Assembly: GCA_944381365.1 (NCBI GenBank)
Contig: CALWKW010000002.1
Coordinates: 190,318 to 254,317, forward strand
Reading direction: 5' to 3'
Source of the DNA: an uncultured Christensenellaceae bacterium
GTDB taxonomy: Bacteria; Bacillota; Clostridia; Christensenellales; UBA3700
DNA length: 64,000 nt
The notes beneath the pieces were generated by a model, which was given only the letters and a program-made list of their open reading frames with translations, was not told where the DNA came from and ran no database searches. Each line of letters begins with the position of its first letter. Within the stretch, counting starts at the first letter, position 1. The position numbers were made by a program, and so were the translations under genes. Below, in pieces: positions 33,303 through 42,282 of the stretch.

Positions 33303-33806
33303 ATGAATAAAAAAAGCGATTTTCACGCTAGTGCTGAGCAAATAAACAAGCTCAAGACTGTCATCGAAGAATCCCGTTCGGTAAAAGGCTGTCTTATGCA
33401 TGTTTTGCAAGAGGCTCAGACAATTTTCGGGTATTTACCAATAGAAGTTCAGACTATTATTGCAGAGGGCTTGGGCATATCTTTGTCAGAAGTCTACGGA
33501 GTAGCTACTTTCTACTCTCAATTTTCATTGACTCCAAAAGGCAAACACAGAATAAGCATTTGTCTAGGTACGGCATGTTATGTCAAAGGCAGCGATAAAA
33601 TATTGGAAGAAGTGCAAAAAGTACTAGGAATCGCTTGCGGAGAATGTACCGAAGACGGACTTTTTTCCATTGACAGCTGTCGATGCGTGGGTGCCTGCGG
33701 TCTTGCTCCCGTAATGATGATAGACAACGATGTCTATGGAAAGCTAAAACCCGAAATGGTCAAAGACATTCTCAAAAAATATACTGACAAGGAGGCGAAC
33801 AAATGA
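33303..33806 (+). CDS. hydC: NADH-dependent [FeFe]-hydrogenase, NuoE-like subunit
   Basis: A 167-residue thioredoxin-fold protein. One [2Fe-2S] cluster is bound by CLGTACYVKG and, about 40 residues on, SCRCVGACGLAP (four cysteines). It passes electrons between the NADH-oxidising HydB and HydA. The gene starts after AAGGAGG and overlaps hydB by 4 bp (ATGA). It is the first gene of the hydrogenase operon and lies behind the likely Rex operator. Confidence 0.93.
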   Translation: MNKKSDFHASAEQINKLKTVIEESRSVKGCLMHVLQEAQTIFGYLPIEVQTIIAEGLGISLSEVYGVATFYSQFSLTPKGKHRISICLGTACYVKGSDKILEEVQKVLGIACGECTEDGLFSIDSCRCVGACGLAPVMMIDNDVYGKLKPEMVKDILKKYTDKEANK

Positions 33807-35695
33807 CTATAAAAGAATTGGACGATATTCGCAAAAAGAAAGAAGATCTTATCAAAGTCCGCCGACTTGTAAAAGAAGAAGGCGAAAAACTTGCAAAGAA
33901 GACCGGATACAGAAAACAAGTGCTTGTATGCGGAGGTACAGGCTGTACTTCTTCTCACTCTATGCAAGTAATAAAACAGCTTGAAGAATCGCTTAAAGAA
34001 TATAAGATTGACGATATCCTCATAGTCAAGACGGGTTGTTTTGGTCTGTGTGCCTTGGGACCTATCATGATAGTTTATCCCGAAGGTGCTTTTTATGCAC
34101 AGATGACTCCCGAACATGTCAAAACAGTAGTGGAAAAACACCTCGTCAAAGGCGGAGATATAGTAAAGGATTTGCTCTATCAGGGAACAGTCAAACCAAA
34201 TGGCGATATAATACCTTTTTCAGATACCCCTTTCTATAAAAAACAAATGCGAATAGCTTTGAGAAATTGCGGAGTTATTGCTCCCGAAGACATAGAAGAA
34301 GCAATAGGTGCGGGAGATTATGCTGCCCTTGAAAAAGTGCTTACTACCATGACTCCTGACGATGTTATCAACGAAATGAATGCTTCAGGACTTAGAGGCC
34401 GTGGCGGTGCAGGTTTCCCCACAGGAAGAAAATGGTCTTTTGCAAAAGCATCTCAAGGCGATGAAAAATATGTATGTTGCAATGCCGATGAAGGCGATCC
34501 CGGTGCTTTCATGGACAGAAGCGTGCTCGAAGGAGATCCTCACTGCGTATTAGAAGCTATGATGATAGCAGGATATGCGATAGGCTCAAACCACGGCTTT
34601 ATCTATGTGCGTGCAGAATACCCTGTCGCTGTCGAAAGACTGAAAATAGCTATCGAACAAGCAAAAAAATACGGTTTGCTAGGCAAAAATATTCTCGGCA
34701 CAGGCTTTGACTTTGACATAGAAATAAGACTCGGTGCGGGTGCTTTTGTCTGCGGAGAGGAAACGGCTCTTATGACAAGTATAGAAGGACATCGTGGCGA
34801 ACCTCGTCCCCGTCCGCCTTTTCCTGCCGTCAAAGGTCTTTTCGGCAAGCCTACTATTCTCAACAATGTCGAGACATGGGCAAATGTCAATCCTATAATT
34901 ATGAATGGTGCGGCATGGTTTTCGTCAATCGGCACGCCTACTTCTTCCGGCACAAAGGTATTTGCACTCGGCGGCAAAATCACAAATGTCGGTCTTGTAG
35001 AAGTTCCTATGGGGACCACATTGAGAGAAATCGTAGAAGAAATAGGCGGAGGAATTCCAAACGGCAAAAAGTTTAAAGCCGCTCAGACGGGAGGCCCTTC
35101 GGGAGGTTGTATCCCCGCAGAATGTATTGATACGCCTATCGACTATGACAGCCTTATCTCCATTGGCTCGATGATGGGCAGCGGAGGTATGATTATTCTT
35201 GACGAAGATACCTGTATGGTAGACATAGCAAAATTCTATCTTGAATTTACCGCAGACGAATCATGCGGAAAGTGTACGCCTTGCCGTATTGGTACAAAAA
35301 GACTTCTCCAGCTTCTTACAAAAATCACAGAAGGCAAGGGCGAGCCTGAAGACTTGGTAAAAATCGAGGAGCTTGCAAACCACATGAAGCAGTCTTCATT
35401 GTGTGCTTTGGGACAATCCGCTCCCAATCCCGTGCTTTCGACAATGAGATATTTTAGAAGCGAATACCTAGCTCACATAGTGGACAAAGTATGTCCCGCA
35501 GGAGTGTGCAAAGCTCTCCTCACCTATCATATTGACGAACAAAAATGCAAAGGCTGTACTATCTGTGCTCGCAACTGCCCCGTCAATGCAATCAGCGGAC
35601 AACTAAAACAAGCTCACAAAATAGATACTTCTAAGTGTATAAAGTGCGGGCTTTGTATGGCAAACTGCAAATTCGGTGCAATAGAGAGAATGTGA
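33803..35695 (+). CDS. hydB: NADH-dependent [FeFe]-hydrogenase, NuoF-like subunit
   Basis: A 630-residue flavoprotein. In order: an N-terminal thioredoxin-like [2Fe-2S] domain (CGGTGCTSSHSM ... TGCFGLCALGP), the NADH/FMN domain (GLRGRGGAGFPTGRKW and CCNADEGDPGAF), a [4Fe-4S] site (CGKCTPCRIGTKRL) and a C-terminal two-cluster ferredoxin (CKGCTICARNCP, CIKCGLCMANCK). This is the layout of trimeric electron-bifurcating hydrogenases, which use NADH and ferredoxin together to make H2. It is 8 bp before hydA. Confidence 0.94.
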   Translation: MTIKELDDIRKKKEDLIKVRRLVKEEGEKLAKKTGYRKQVLVCGGTGCTSSHSMQVIKQLEESLKEYKIDDILIVKTGCFGLCALGPIMIVYPEGAFYAQMTPEHVKTVVEKHLVKGGDIVKDLLYQGTVKPNGDIIPFSDTPFYKKQMRIALRNCGVIAPEDIEEAIGAGDYAALEKVLTTMTPDDVINEMNASGLRGRGGAGFPTGRKWSFAKASQGDEKYVCCNADEGDPGAFMDRSVLEGDPHCVLEAMMIAGYAIGSNHGFIYVRAEYPVAVERLKIAIEQAKKYGLLGKNILGTGFDFDIEIRLGAGAFVCGEETALMTSIEGHRGEPRPRPPFPAVKGLFGKPTILNNVETWANVNPIIMNGAAWFSSIGTPTSSGTKVFALGGKITNVGLVEVPMGTTLREIVEEIGGGIPNGKKFKAAQTGGPSGGCIPAECIDTPIDYDSLISIGSMMGSGGMIILDEDTCMVDIAKFYLEFTADESCGKCTPCRIGTKRLLQLLTKITEGKGEPEDLVKIEELANHMKQSSLCALGQSAPNPVLSTMRYFRSEYLAHIVDKVCPAGVCKALLTYHIDEQKCKGCTICARNCPVNAISGQLKQAHKIDTSKCIKCGLCMANCKFGAIERM

Positions 35696-35703
35696 GGTGA
35701 ATT

Positions 35704-37431
35704 ATGGAAACAAAAATGATAAATCTTAAAATAAACGGAATTCCCGTGAGCGTACCCGAAGGTACGACAATATTGGAAGCGTCAAGAAAAGCTCATATCG
35801 AAATACCTACGCTTTGCTTTTTGAAAGATGTCAACTGCGTGGGCTCGTGTCGTATGTGCGTGGTAGAAGCGACAGGAGCGAGAGGACTCGTGGCGGCATG
35901 CGTATATCCTGTGGCTGAAGGCATGGAAGTAAGAACAAATACAGAAAAATGCAGACAGTCCAGAAAGATGACTCTCGAGCTTTTTTTGAGCAAACACAAA
36001 AAGAAATGTCTTTCCTGCGAAAGAAATCACAACTGCGAATTGCAAAAACTCTCTCTCGGTTATAGCGTGGACGAAGACAGATTCAAAGGCGAAGACTTTG
36101 TACTTCCTATTGATACATCTACACCCTATGTTGTCAGAGACAACGATAAATGTATCAACTGCATGCGTTGTGTGGCGGCTTGCAAAAAACAAAATGTCAA
36201 CGCAATCGGTCCTATCGGAAGAGGATTTAATGTGCATATCGGAAGTGCCTTTGACAGACCTTTGGCAGAATCGCCTTGCGTAGGATGCGGACAATGTATA
36301 GTGGCATGCCCCGTAGGTGCACTTTCTGAAAAAAGCAATGTGGACGAAGTATGGAAAGCTTTGTCGGATAGTTCCAAAAAGGTAATCTTCTATACCGCTC
36401 CTTCTGTAAGAGCTACTTTGGGAGAAGCATTTGATTTGCCAATCGGCACGAATGTGGAAGGTAAAATGGTAGCTGCAATAAGAAGGCTAAATCCCTATGC
36501 GGTATTCAATATGGATGTAACTGCCGACCTTACCATAATGGAAGAAGCAAGCGAGCTTATAAACAGAATAAAGACAAACAAGCCTCTGCCTATGTTTACA
36601 TCATGCTGTCCTGCATGGATAAAATTTATCGAGCAGACATACCCCGAGTTTATTCCTCATATATCCACTTGCAAATCGCCTCAACAAATGTTTGGAGCTT
36701 TGATAAAAAGTTATTGGTGCGAAAAACACGATATCAATCCAAAAGATGTATTTGTAGTGAGCGTAATTCCCTGCACTGCCAAAAAATACGAGGCACAGAG
36801 AGAACAAATGCCTGATGATGTCGATGTAGCTCTCACCACAAGAGAACTTGCAAGAATGATAAAGACGGCAGGTATAAAATTTACGGAACTGCCCGATGAA
36901 GAATTTGACAATCCTTTTGCCGTGGGAAGCGGAGCGGGTACTATATTCGGTGCTACGGGTGGTGTAATGGAAGCAGCTCTTCGTACCGCAGCACACATGC
37001 TTGACGGAAACTTCGAAGTCTTGGACTTCTTTGCGGTAAGAGGTACAAAAGGCATAAAAGAAGCCACATATCTGGTGGCAGGACACACTCTGCATGTTGC
37101 GGTAGTTTCGGGATTGGACAATGCCAGAACTCTTGTCGAGCAAATCAAGTCTGGCGAAAAGAGTTTTGACTTTGTAGAAGTAATGTCTTGCCCCGGAGGA
37201 TGCGTAAACGGCGGCGGTCAACCTACCTTGTCAGACAGCGTAAGAAATTCTGTCGAGCTCAAAGAAGCCCGTGCTAAAGCACTGTATTCGAGCGACAATA
37301 ACAACGAGCTGAGAAGATCTGCCGATTCGCCCGTAATGACATTGCTTTATGAAGAATTTTTGGGATTCCCCAACAGCCATAAAGCTCACGAAATTCTGCA
37401 CACTTCATATAAAGCACACAAGACTATATAA
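35704..37431 (+). CDS. hydA: [FeFe]-hydrogenase catalytic subunit
   Basis: A 575-residue enzyme. The N-terminus has a [2Fe-2S] ferredoxin domain (CVGSCRMCVVEA), a His-Cys [4Fe-4S] site (HKKKCLSCERNHNC) and two [4Fe-4S] clusters (CINCMRCVAACKK, CVGCGQCIVACP). The H-cluster motifs are FTSCCPAW (L1), IPCTAKKYEA (L2) and MSCPGGCVNGGGQP (L3). In L2 the usual Met-Pro-Cys is Ile-Pro-Cys. TSCCPAW fits the trimeric, bifurcating group. It reduces protons to H2 in the cytoplasm. Maturases hydE, hydF and hydG are not in this window. Confidence 0.95.
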   Translation: METKMINLKINGIPVSVPEGTTILEASRKAHIEIPTLCFLKDVNCVGSCRMCVVEATGARGLVAACVYPVAEGMEVRTNTEKCRQSRKMTLELFLSKHKKKCLSCERNHNCELQKLSLGYSVDEDRFKGEDFVLPIDTSTPYVVRDNDKCINCMRCVAACKKQNVNAIGPIGRGFNVHIGSAFDRPLAESPCVGCGQCIVACPVGALSEKSNVDEVWKALSDSSKKVIFYTAPSVRATLGEAFDLPIGTNVEGKMVAAIRRLNPYAVFNMDVTADLTIMEEASELINRIKTNKPLPMFTSCCPAWIKFIEQTYPEFIPHISTCKSPQQMFGALIKSYWCEKHDINPKDVFVVSVIPCTAKKYEAQREQMPDDVDVALTTRELARMIKTAGIKFTELPDEEFDNPFAVGSGAGTIFGATGGVMEAALRTAAHMLDGNFEVLDFFAVRGTKGIKEATYLVAGHTLHVAVVSGLDNARTLVEQIKSGEKSFDFVEVMSCPGGCVNGGGQPTLSDSVRNSVELKEARAKALYSSDNNNELRRSADSPVMTLLYEEFLGFPNSHKAHEILHTSYKAHKTI

Positions 37432-37484
37432 TCAAATCTCATATTTTGATTTGATGCAATTGAATATTCTAGTGCCGTTTTAGA

Positions 37485-37527
37485 TAAAAACAAAAACAAG
37501 ACAGCTTGCATTTGCGAGCTGTCTTGT
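37485..37527 (-). terminator. terminator between hydA and the phosphatase
   Basis: 14-bp stem ACAAGACAGCTTGC (37496-37509) with GCGAGCTGTCTTGT (37514-37527). On the minus strand it is followed by TTTTTGTTTTT, so it best ends the phosphatase transcript; on the plus strand it could also end hydA. Confidence 0.65.
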
Positions 37528-37562
37528 GCGTATATGCGGATGCACGATAAGATAATTACTTC

Positions 37563-37603
37563 TAATTTATACAATTTAAGCCTTAGGTAAATTGTATAAA
37601 TTA
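37563..37603 (+). repeat. dispersed palindrome, copy 5 of 6
   Basis: Perfect 16-nt arms (37563-37578, 37588-37603) around AGCCTTAGG. On the minus strand it is followed by exactly 35 bp, ending in CGTGCATCCGCATATACGC (37528-37546), and then by the hairpin at 37496-37527. Copy 1 shows the same spacing, orientation and GC-rich tract. Confidence 0.9.
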
Positions 37604-37639
37604 TGCGAATTTTTAATGCTTTTTTCAAGAATACGATAT

Positions 37640-38745
37640 TTATTTGCTTATGATTGACTTGCAAAGCCAAGCTATCTGAGTATTGTCAATCACTTTAGGA
37701 AAATCCATATTTATATCGCCAAATACAAAATAAGGTACATTTGCCGAAGAATGCTCGCCCCTTGTGTACATGCCGTCATTGAGTTCTGAATCGCTCTCGC
37801 CGTTGTACTGAAGTCCGCCTGTTTCGTGGTCAGCCGTGACTATTACTACCGTATTTCCCAAAGCCTTTGCATATTCTACTACGGCTTTGATCGTGTTGTC
37901 ATAAGCCTTGACATGGCTTAGTGCTCCGTCAAGATCGTTTATATGACTGCACTTATCGATATGGCTCTCTTCTATCATCATAAAGAAGCCGTCTTCATCA
38001 GTCGAAATCTTGTCCAAAGCAATGGTAGCAAGATTTGCAAGAGTAGGTTTTTTATCTCCTCCGTCCTCGAGAGGTATTTCCTCAAATGAAGCAAAAACTT
38101 TATCTTTGGACATATCCAAAGTGCTTATGCTGTCAGAAAAATCATATCCGCTTTTTCTATTTTGTCGCTCAAAGAAGCATATCTTTGAATATTGCTGCCG
38201 AAGAAAATATCTATATTGCTTTTGAGCTGGTCATCCAATATTCCGTCAATATCATTTCTGGAAGATGTATGAGCCGAGAATCCCGAGGGAGTAGCTCCGT
38301 CTACGCCTTCAGTGGCAAGTATAGCCGTGCTCATTCCAAGCGATACGGCAAGTTCTGTGGTGGATTGTTTTTCCTTGCCGAGATACTGACCTATATTTCC
38401 ATTGTCAGTCTTTGTGCCTGTGGCAAGTGCCGTAGCAGCAGCCGCACTGTCGGTAGGTCCAAACAAATTGCGGGAAAAAGTAGTCACTTCGCCTTTTATG
38501 GTAGCACTGTTCATAAACAATTCACCGTACCTAGCTTCCGCAGCTTTTATGTGATTGAATCCCATTCCGTCCCCTATCATGAGGATTACATTGAGCTTTT
38601 CTCCCTCATAATCGAGTTTTTCGATATTGTTGATTTTTACTGCTCTTGCTATACCCATCGATGCAAATACGACAGATATAATCAATATCACTGCAATTAA
38701 AGCAATTGCCGTGATTTTTATAATTCTTTTTTTTGTATTTTCCAT
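37640..38745 (-). pseudogene. alkaline phosphatase, split by a -1 frameshift
   Basis: Two abutting frames together give a full PhoA-family enzyme with an N-terminal membrane anchor. The upstream part (38125-38745) has MIGDGMGFNH (metal aspartate) and TDSAAAATALATGTKT (nucleophile serine after Asp). The downstream part (37640-38119 and bases before it) has EESHIDKCSH, VTADHETGGLQ and HSSANVPYFVFG. The break is in a run of five T's on the coding strand (38137-38141): one more T would join them as ...KADMIFSDSISTLDM. It may be a recent mutation, a phase-variable tract, or an assembly error. The start is the MENTKK methionine preceded by GAGGG. Confidence 0.82.
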
Positions 38746-38914
38746 AATTACCCTCGAATTATTTTTTATAATTATAGCACAACAAAACAAACTAAACAAT
38801 ATCAAAAAATAAAAGTTTGATATTTATATAAACTTTGAAAAGATTTTGTAAGTTTTTTGTTATTTTTTATAAAATCCAAATTAGATATAAAAAAACTTTT
38901 ACTTTGCGATTGAT

Positions 38915-38944
38915 TTGACCTTTATTATATATATATGTTAAAAT
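38915..38944 (+). promoter_or_regulatory. promoter of the GPH symporter gene
   Basis: TTGACC (38915-38920), 18 bp, TAAAAT (38939-38944). The predicted start is about 25 bp before the AAGGTGG ribosome site of the symporter gene. Confidence 0.55.
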
Positions 38945-38976
38945 ATTTTATGTACTAATTAAACAAGGTGGACATT

Positions 38977-40680
38977 ATGGGAAAAGATTCACAACCTAAA
39001 CAAAAGCGTGTAGCCGGTCGTAGTTTTAAATCCGCTGCCGCTAAATTGAAAAATTTTTGGAACAATCCCCCTCAAGGCAGATATCTTAATCTGAAAGAAA
39101 TTCTTTGTTTCGGCGGTAGTGCATTCGGTGTAAGTACCCTCGTCACGGTAGTATCAGGTCTTATCACTGCTACTCAAATTTCCGGTATTTACGAAATCGA
39201 TGTAATTCACGGACCTTACATCTGTCTCATAGCAAGTATTTTGGGACTTATCATTCAGCCTATCTTTGGAAAACTTCTTCAGAATACCCAAACCAAATGG
39301 GGTAAATATAAACCTTTTATTCTTTTGATGGCTCCTATATTTGCAGCTTTCGCTATTGCCTCAACATGGCAACCTCAGGGATTGACAGAAACAAGTCGTA
39401 CTATTTATGCTTATTGCATATGTATTCCTACGCTTATTATCTGGAACCTTTTCCAGAATACATTCTATATGATGCCCGGTGTAATCACTCCCAATCAGCA
39501 AGAGCGTACAGATATTTGGTCCCCTATCGGTCTTGTAATAGGATTTTCCCCTACTGTAATGAACCTTCTCGGAAACCTTATCAAAGGTGTATTCAGAGAT
39601 AAAGGACAACTTTATCTTGCATACAGATATATCGGCTTTATCTATGCAGCAGTAGGTCTCGCTCTCGTATTGTGCTTGTTTAAAGTAAAAGAAAGAATTA
39701 TCGCAACAGCTAAAAACAATGAAAAAGTAGGCTTTATCGAAGGCTTTAAAATGATTTTCAAAAACAAACCTTTGCTTATCTTCTCTTTGGCATTGATTTT
39801 GGGCTCTTTGCGTACTCTTGTCGAAGTCGATTCTGAAATTCTCGGCGTTATCCGTTATTCCAGCTCAAGCATGGCAAACGGTCAAAAGATTTTCGGTACT
39901 CTTACTTTGATTACAGGTTTTGCCGTAACTCCCAATATGATTCTCTTGCCTTTCATGACAAGAAAATTCAACAACAAAACTATCCTTATCTTCTGGATGA
40001 CTTGCAATGCTGTCGGATATGCAGTACTCGGTCTTATCGGTATAGAAAACATACCTCAGGGAGCTGCAAGTGCCGCTATTATCACCATTTTGAGATACAT
40101 CGCTTTGTTCAACGCAATCGCTTCTTTGCAGCCTTTGATGTTGTCAGAAATGTCCGACTATCAACAGCTCAAGACAGGTAAGCGTCTCGAAGGATATATT
40201 CAAATGTTTGCATATACACTCGTACTCGTATTTACAAATATCGGATATGTAGTAATGGCTTATGTAAAGCAATACATGGGATTCCAACCCAGCGAATATT
40301 ACAATGACAAAATCACAATGGTAGATGAAAATCTCATGAAGATTGCTACTGACTATTTTGACTTGGCACTCTGGATATCTGCTATATCCGCCGCATTAAT
40401 GGCAATAGCAATGATATTCTATCCTTTGACCAAAAAACAACATGCTGCCATTGTAGAAGCTCTCAAGAAGAAGAGCCTTGAAGAGGCAGGCGAAGCTTCT
40501 GACGAAAATGCAGAAGTAGTACTCGATGCTGAGAACGGTCAAGGAGAAATTCTTGTAGAAAACGAAAACAACGAAATGGTAAAAGAAGTCATCAACATCG
40601 ACAGCAAAGAAGATGAAAATGCTTCTGAATCATTGATAGAGAATGACTCTTTAAAGTCTGATGACGAAGACAAAAAATAA
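38977..40680 (+). CDS. GPH-family glycoside/sugar:cation symporter
   Basis: A 567-residue transporter of the major facilitator superfamily, glycoside-pentoside-hexuronide type, with about 12 membrane helices between residues 35 and 495. GKLLQNTQTKWGKYKPFILL near the second helix is the characteristic loop with its charged residues. The C-terminal ~80 residues are acidic (E, D and N) and look disordered, which is unusual for the family. The start is the ATG with AAGGTGG seven bases upstream; a GTG nine bases earlier is also in frame. No glycosidase adjoins it, so the sugar is unknown. Confidence 0.85.
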   Translation: MGKDSQPKQKRVAGRSFKSAAAKLKNFWNNPPQGRYLNLKEILCFGGSAFGVSTLVTVVSGLITATQISGIYEIDVIHGPYICLIASILGLIIQPIFGKLLQNTQTKWGKYKPFILLMAPIFAAFAIASTWQPQGLTETSRTIYAYCICIPTLIIWNLFQNTFYMMPGVITPNQQERTDIWSPIGLVIGFSPTVMNLLGNLIKGVFRDKGQLYLAYRYIGFIYAAVGLALVLCLFKVKERIIATAKNNEKVGFIEGFKMIFKNKPLLIFSLALILGSLRTLVEVDSEILGVIRYSSSSMANGQKIFGTLTLITGFAVTPNMILLPFMTRKFNNKTILIFWMTCNAVGYAVLGLIGIENIPQGAASAAIITILRYIALFNAIASLQPLMLSEMSDYQQLKTGKRLEGYIQMFAYTLVLVFTNIGYVVMAYVKQYMGFQPSEYYNDKITMVDENLMKIATDYFDLALWISAISAALMAIAMIFYPLTKKQHAAIVEALKKKSLEEAGEASDENAEVVLDAENGQGEILVENENNEMVKEVINIDSKEDENASESLIENDSLKSDDEDKK

Positions 40681-40700
40681 CATTCACAAAAATTACAATT

Positions 40701-40731
40701 ACAGGCTTGCAATTTTGCAAGCCTGTTTTTT
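40701..40731 (+). terminator. terminator of the symporter gene
   Basis: CAGGCTTGCAA (40702-40712) pairs with TTGCAAGCCTG (40715-40725), followed by a run of T's. Confidence 0.85.
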
Positions 40732-40860
40732 TATCTCGATTGCAATATCCTGTCAATAGATTTGCAAAACAATTTATTTATTGCTTAAAAACACTTAGGC
40801 AGAGTGCACACTCATTTACTTCCCTTTTGTTTCATTTCTAAATGCTATAAAAAATAGCAA

Positions 40861-40890
40861 AAAAATAAGGCTACCCTTTTAAGATAGCCT
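40861..40890 (-). terminator. terminator of rpsT
   Basis: On the minus strand AGGCTATC pairs with GGTAGCCT (40868-40890, one wobble), followed by TATTTTTTT, 20 bp after the rpsT stop. Confidence 0.75.
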
Positions 40891-40909
40891 CGTCTTTTTA
40901 TCTGTTTGA

Positions 40910-41179
40910 TTAAGCTTTTTTCAAAGCATCCAACTGCTTGGAAAGTCTTGCAACTTTTCTGCTTGCAGTATTAGCATGGTAGATACCATCGCTCTTTGCT
41001 CTATTAATCAAAGAAATGGTCTCGGGCAAAAGCTTCTCAGCAGTAGCGATATCCTTGTTTTCGATAGCGATTTCGTACTTCTTAACAGCATTACGAACTC
41101 TGCTACGCTTTGATGTATTTGCTTCATTCTCTCTTTGAGAAATCAAAACTCTTTTCTTTTGGGACTTAATATTAGGCAT
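40910..41179 (-). CDS. rpsT: 30S ribosomal protein S20
   Basis: An 89-residue basic protein: MPNIKSQKKRVLISQRENEA, then SRVRNAVKKYE and the conserved GIYHANTASRKVARLSK. It binds 16S rRNA early in 30S assembly. GGAGGGAGAGG precedes the ATG. It diverges from gpr, the standard neighbour in endospore formers. Confidence 0.96.
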   Translation of the reverse strand: MPNIKSQKKRVLISQRENEANTSKRSRVRNAVKKYEIAIENKDIATAEKLLPETISLINRAKSDGIYHANTASRKVARLSKQLDALKKA

Positions 41180-41350
41180 ACCTCTCCCTCCGTTTTAGTA
41201 TTTTTACTCAACTATTTTATCATAACAATTTGATTAAAGCAAGGAATTTTGACATATATTTTTATCTATTTGTACAAAATTCTGTGTTTTGAGCATATTT
41301 TGACATCATAAAAGCCGTTTAGTTTTTTATATTATGCCGATAATCTTAAT

Positions 41351-42097
41351 ATGAATTATACCGACCTTATCACAGAAGCAGGCGAAGATATAGTCATTCC
41401 CTCAAAAACTTACAATCAAAAGGGCGTAATCGTACAACAAAGCTCTGTCAGCAGCGTACTATCCCGCAAGACAGGGCGAAAACAAGGCGAATACATCACT
41501 ATTTCCCCAAGTGCTGACAATTCCCCCGACACGATATCCAATGTGCTTAAAATTGCCCTTAAAAAGCTTTTGCGATTGGCAGGCATACACGAAGGCAAAT
41601 TGCTTGTCGTAGGTCTTGGCAATGAAAATGTCATAGTAGACGCACTCGGCAATGAAGTGGCAAAAAGAATAATAGCAGGCGGAAAAGAATACAATCTCGC
41701 CACTATCGCTCCCAAAGTGGCAGACATAACGGGAATCAAATCTTTTGATATAGTTCAAGCTATCGTAAATCAGCACAAACCCGATGTGGTAATCGCAATA
41801 GATACTCTTGCTACAAGATTTCTTCAGAGACTCGGCAACTGCTATCAGCTGACTGATGCAGGCATCTGCCCGGGGGGAGGCGTGGGAAACCCTCAGCCTT
41901 GCCTCGACAAAAAAAGTCTTAATATTCCCGTCATTGCAATCGGCGTACCTCTTATCATCTCGGTAGGAAGCATTTTGTCAAATGATAAAAAAGCTATCGG
42001 ATATTCTCACTATATGCTGACTCCGAGAGATGTGGACTTTCTCGTGCAAAGATGTGCATCGGTAATTGCAAACGCAATAAATTCTATAAACAGATAA
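41351..42097 (+). CDS. gpr: germination protease GPR, short form
   Basis: A 248-residue aspartic-type endopeptidase that degrades small acid-soluble spore proteins during germination. TDLITEAGE at the N-terminus corresponds to the family's TDLAVE motif; VVGLGNENVIVDALGNEV, DVVIAIDTLATRFLQRLG and TDAGICPGGGVGN are the conserved core, and IPVIAIGVPLI follows. The protein is about 100 residues shorter than the usual ~350, mainly by trimmed loops and C-terminus, but both ends match. No strong ribosome site precedes the ATG. It implies that the organism forms endospores. Confidence 0.9.
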   Translation: MNYTDLITEAGEDIVIPSKTYNQKGVIVQQSSVSSVLSRKTGRKQGEYITISPSADNSPDTISNVLKIALKKLLRLAGIHEGKLLVVGLGNENVIVDALGNEVAKRIIAGGKEYNLATIAPKVADITGIKSFDIVQAIVNQHKPDVVIAIDTLATRFLQRLGNCYQLTDAGICPGGGVGNPQPCLDKKSLNIPVIAIGVPLIISVGSILSNDKKAIGYSHYMLTPRDVDFLVQRCASVIANAINSINR

Positions 42098-42221
42098 AAG
42101 TATTTTGATTTTTTACAGTAACTTATACGATACTGCCTACATACTATGTAGTGTAATACAAAAGATGAATTTCAGAATACAAAAGTAAAAGCCATAATTT
42201 ATCCTTCAATACTCAAAAGCC

Positions 42222-42249
42222 AAAAAGGTCGGTGCCAAGCACCGACCTT
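42222..42249 (-). terminator. terminator of the PPi-dependent phosphofructokinase gene
   Basis: Perfect 11-bp stem AAGGTCGGTGC (42225-42235) with GCACCGACCTT (42239-42249), CAA loop; the minus strand continues with TTTTT. Confidence 0.85.
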
Positions 42250-42282
42250 AATTGTCATATCAATTAAATAATTTTATCGATA

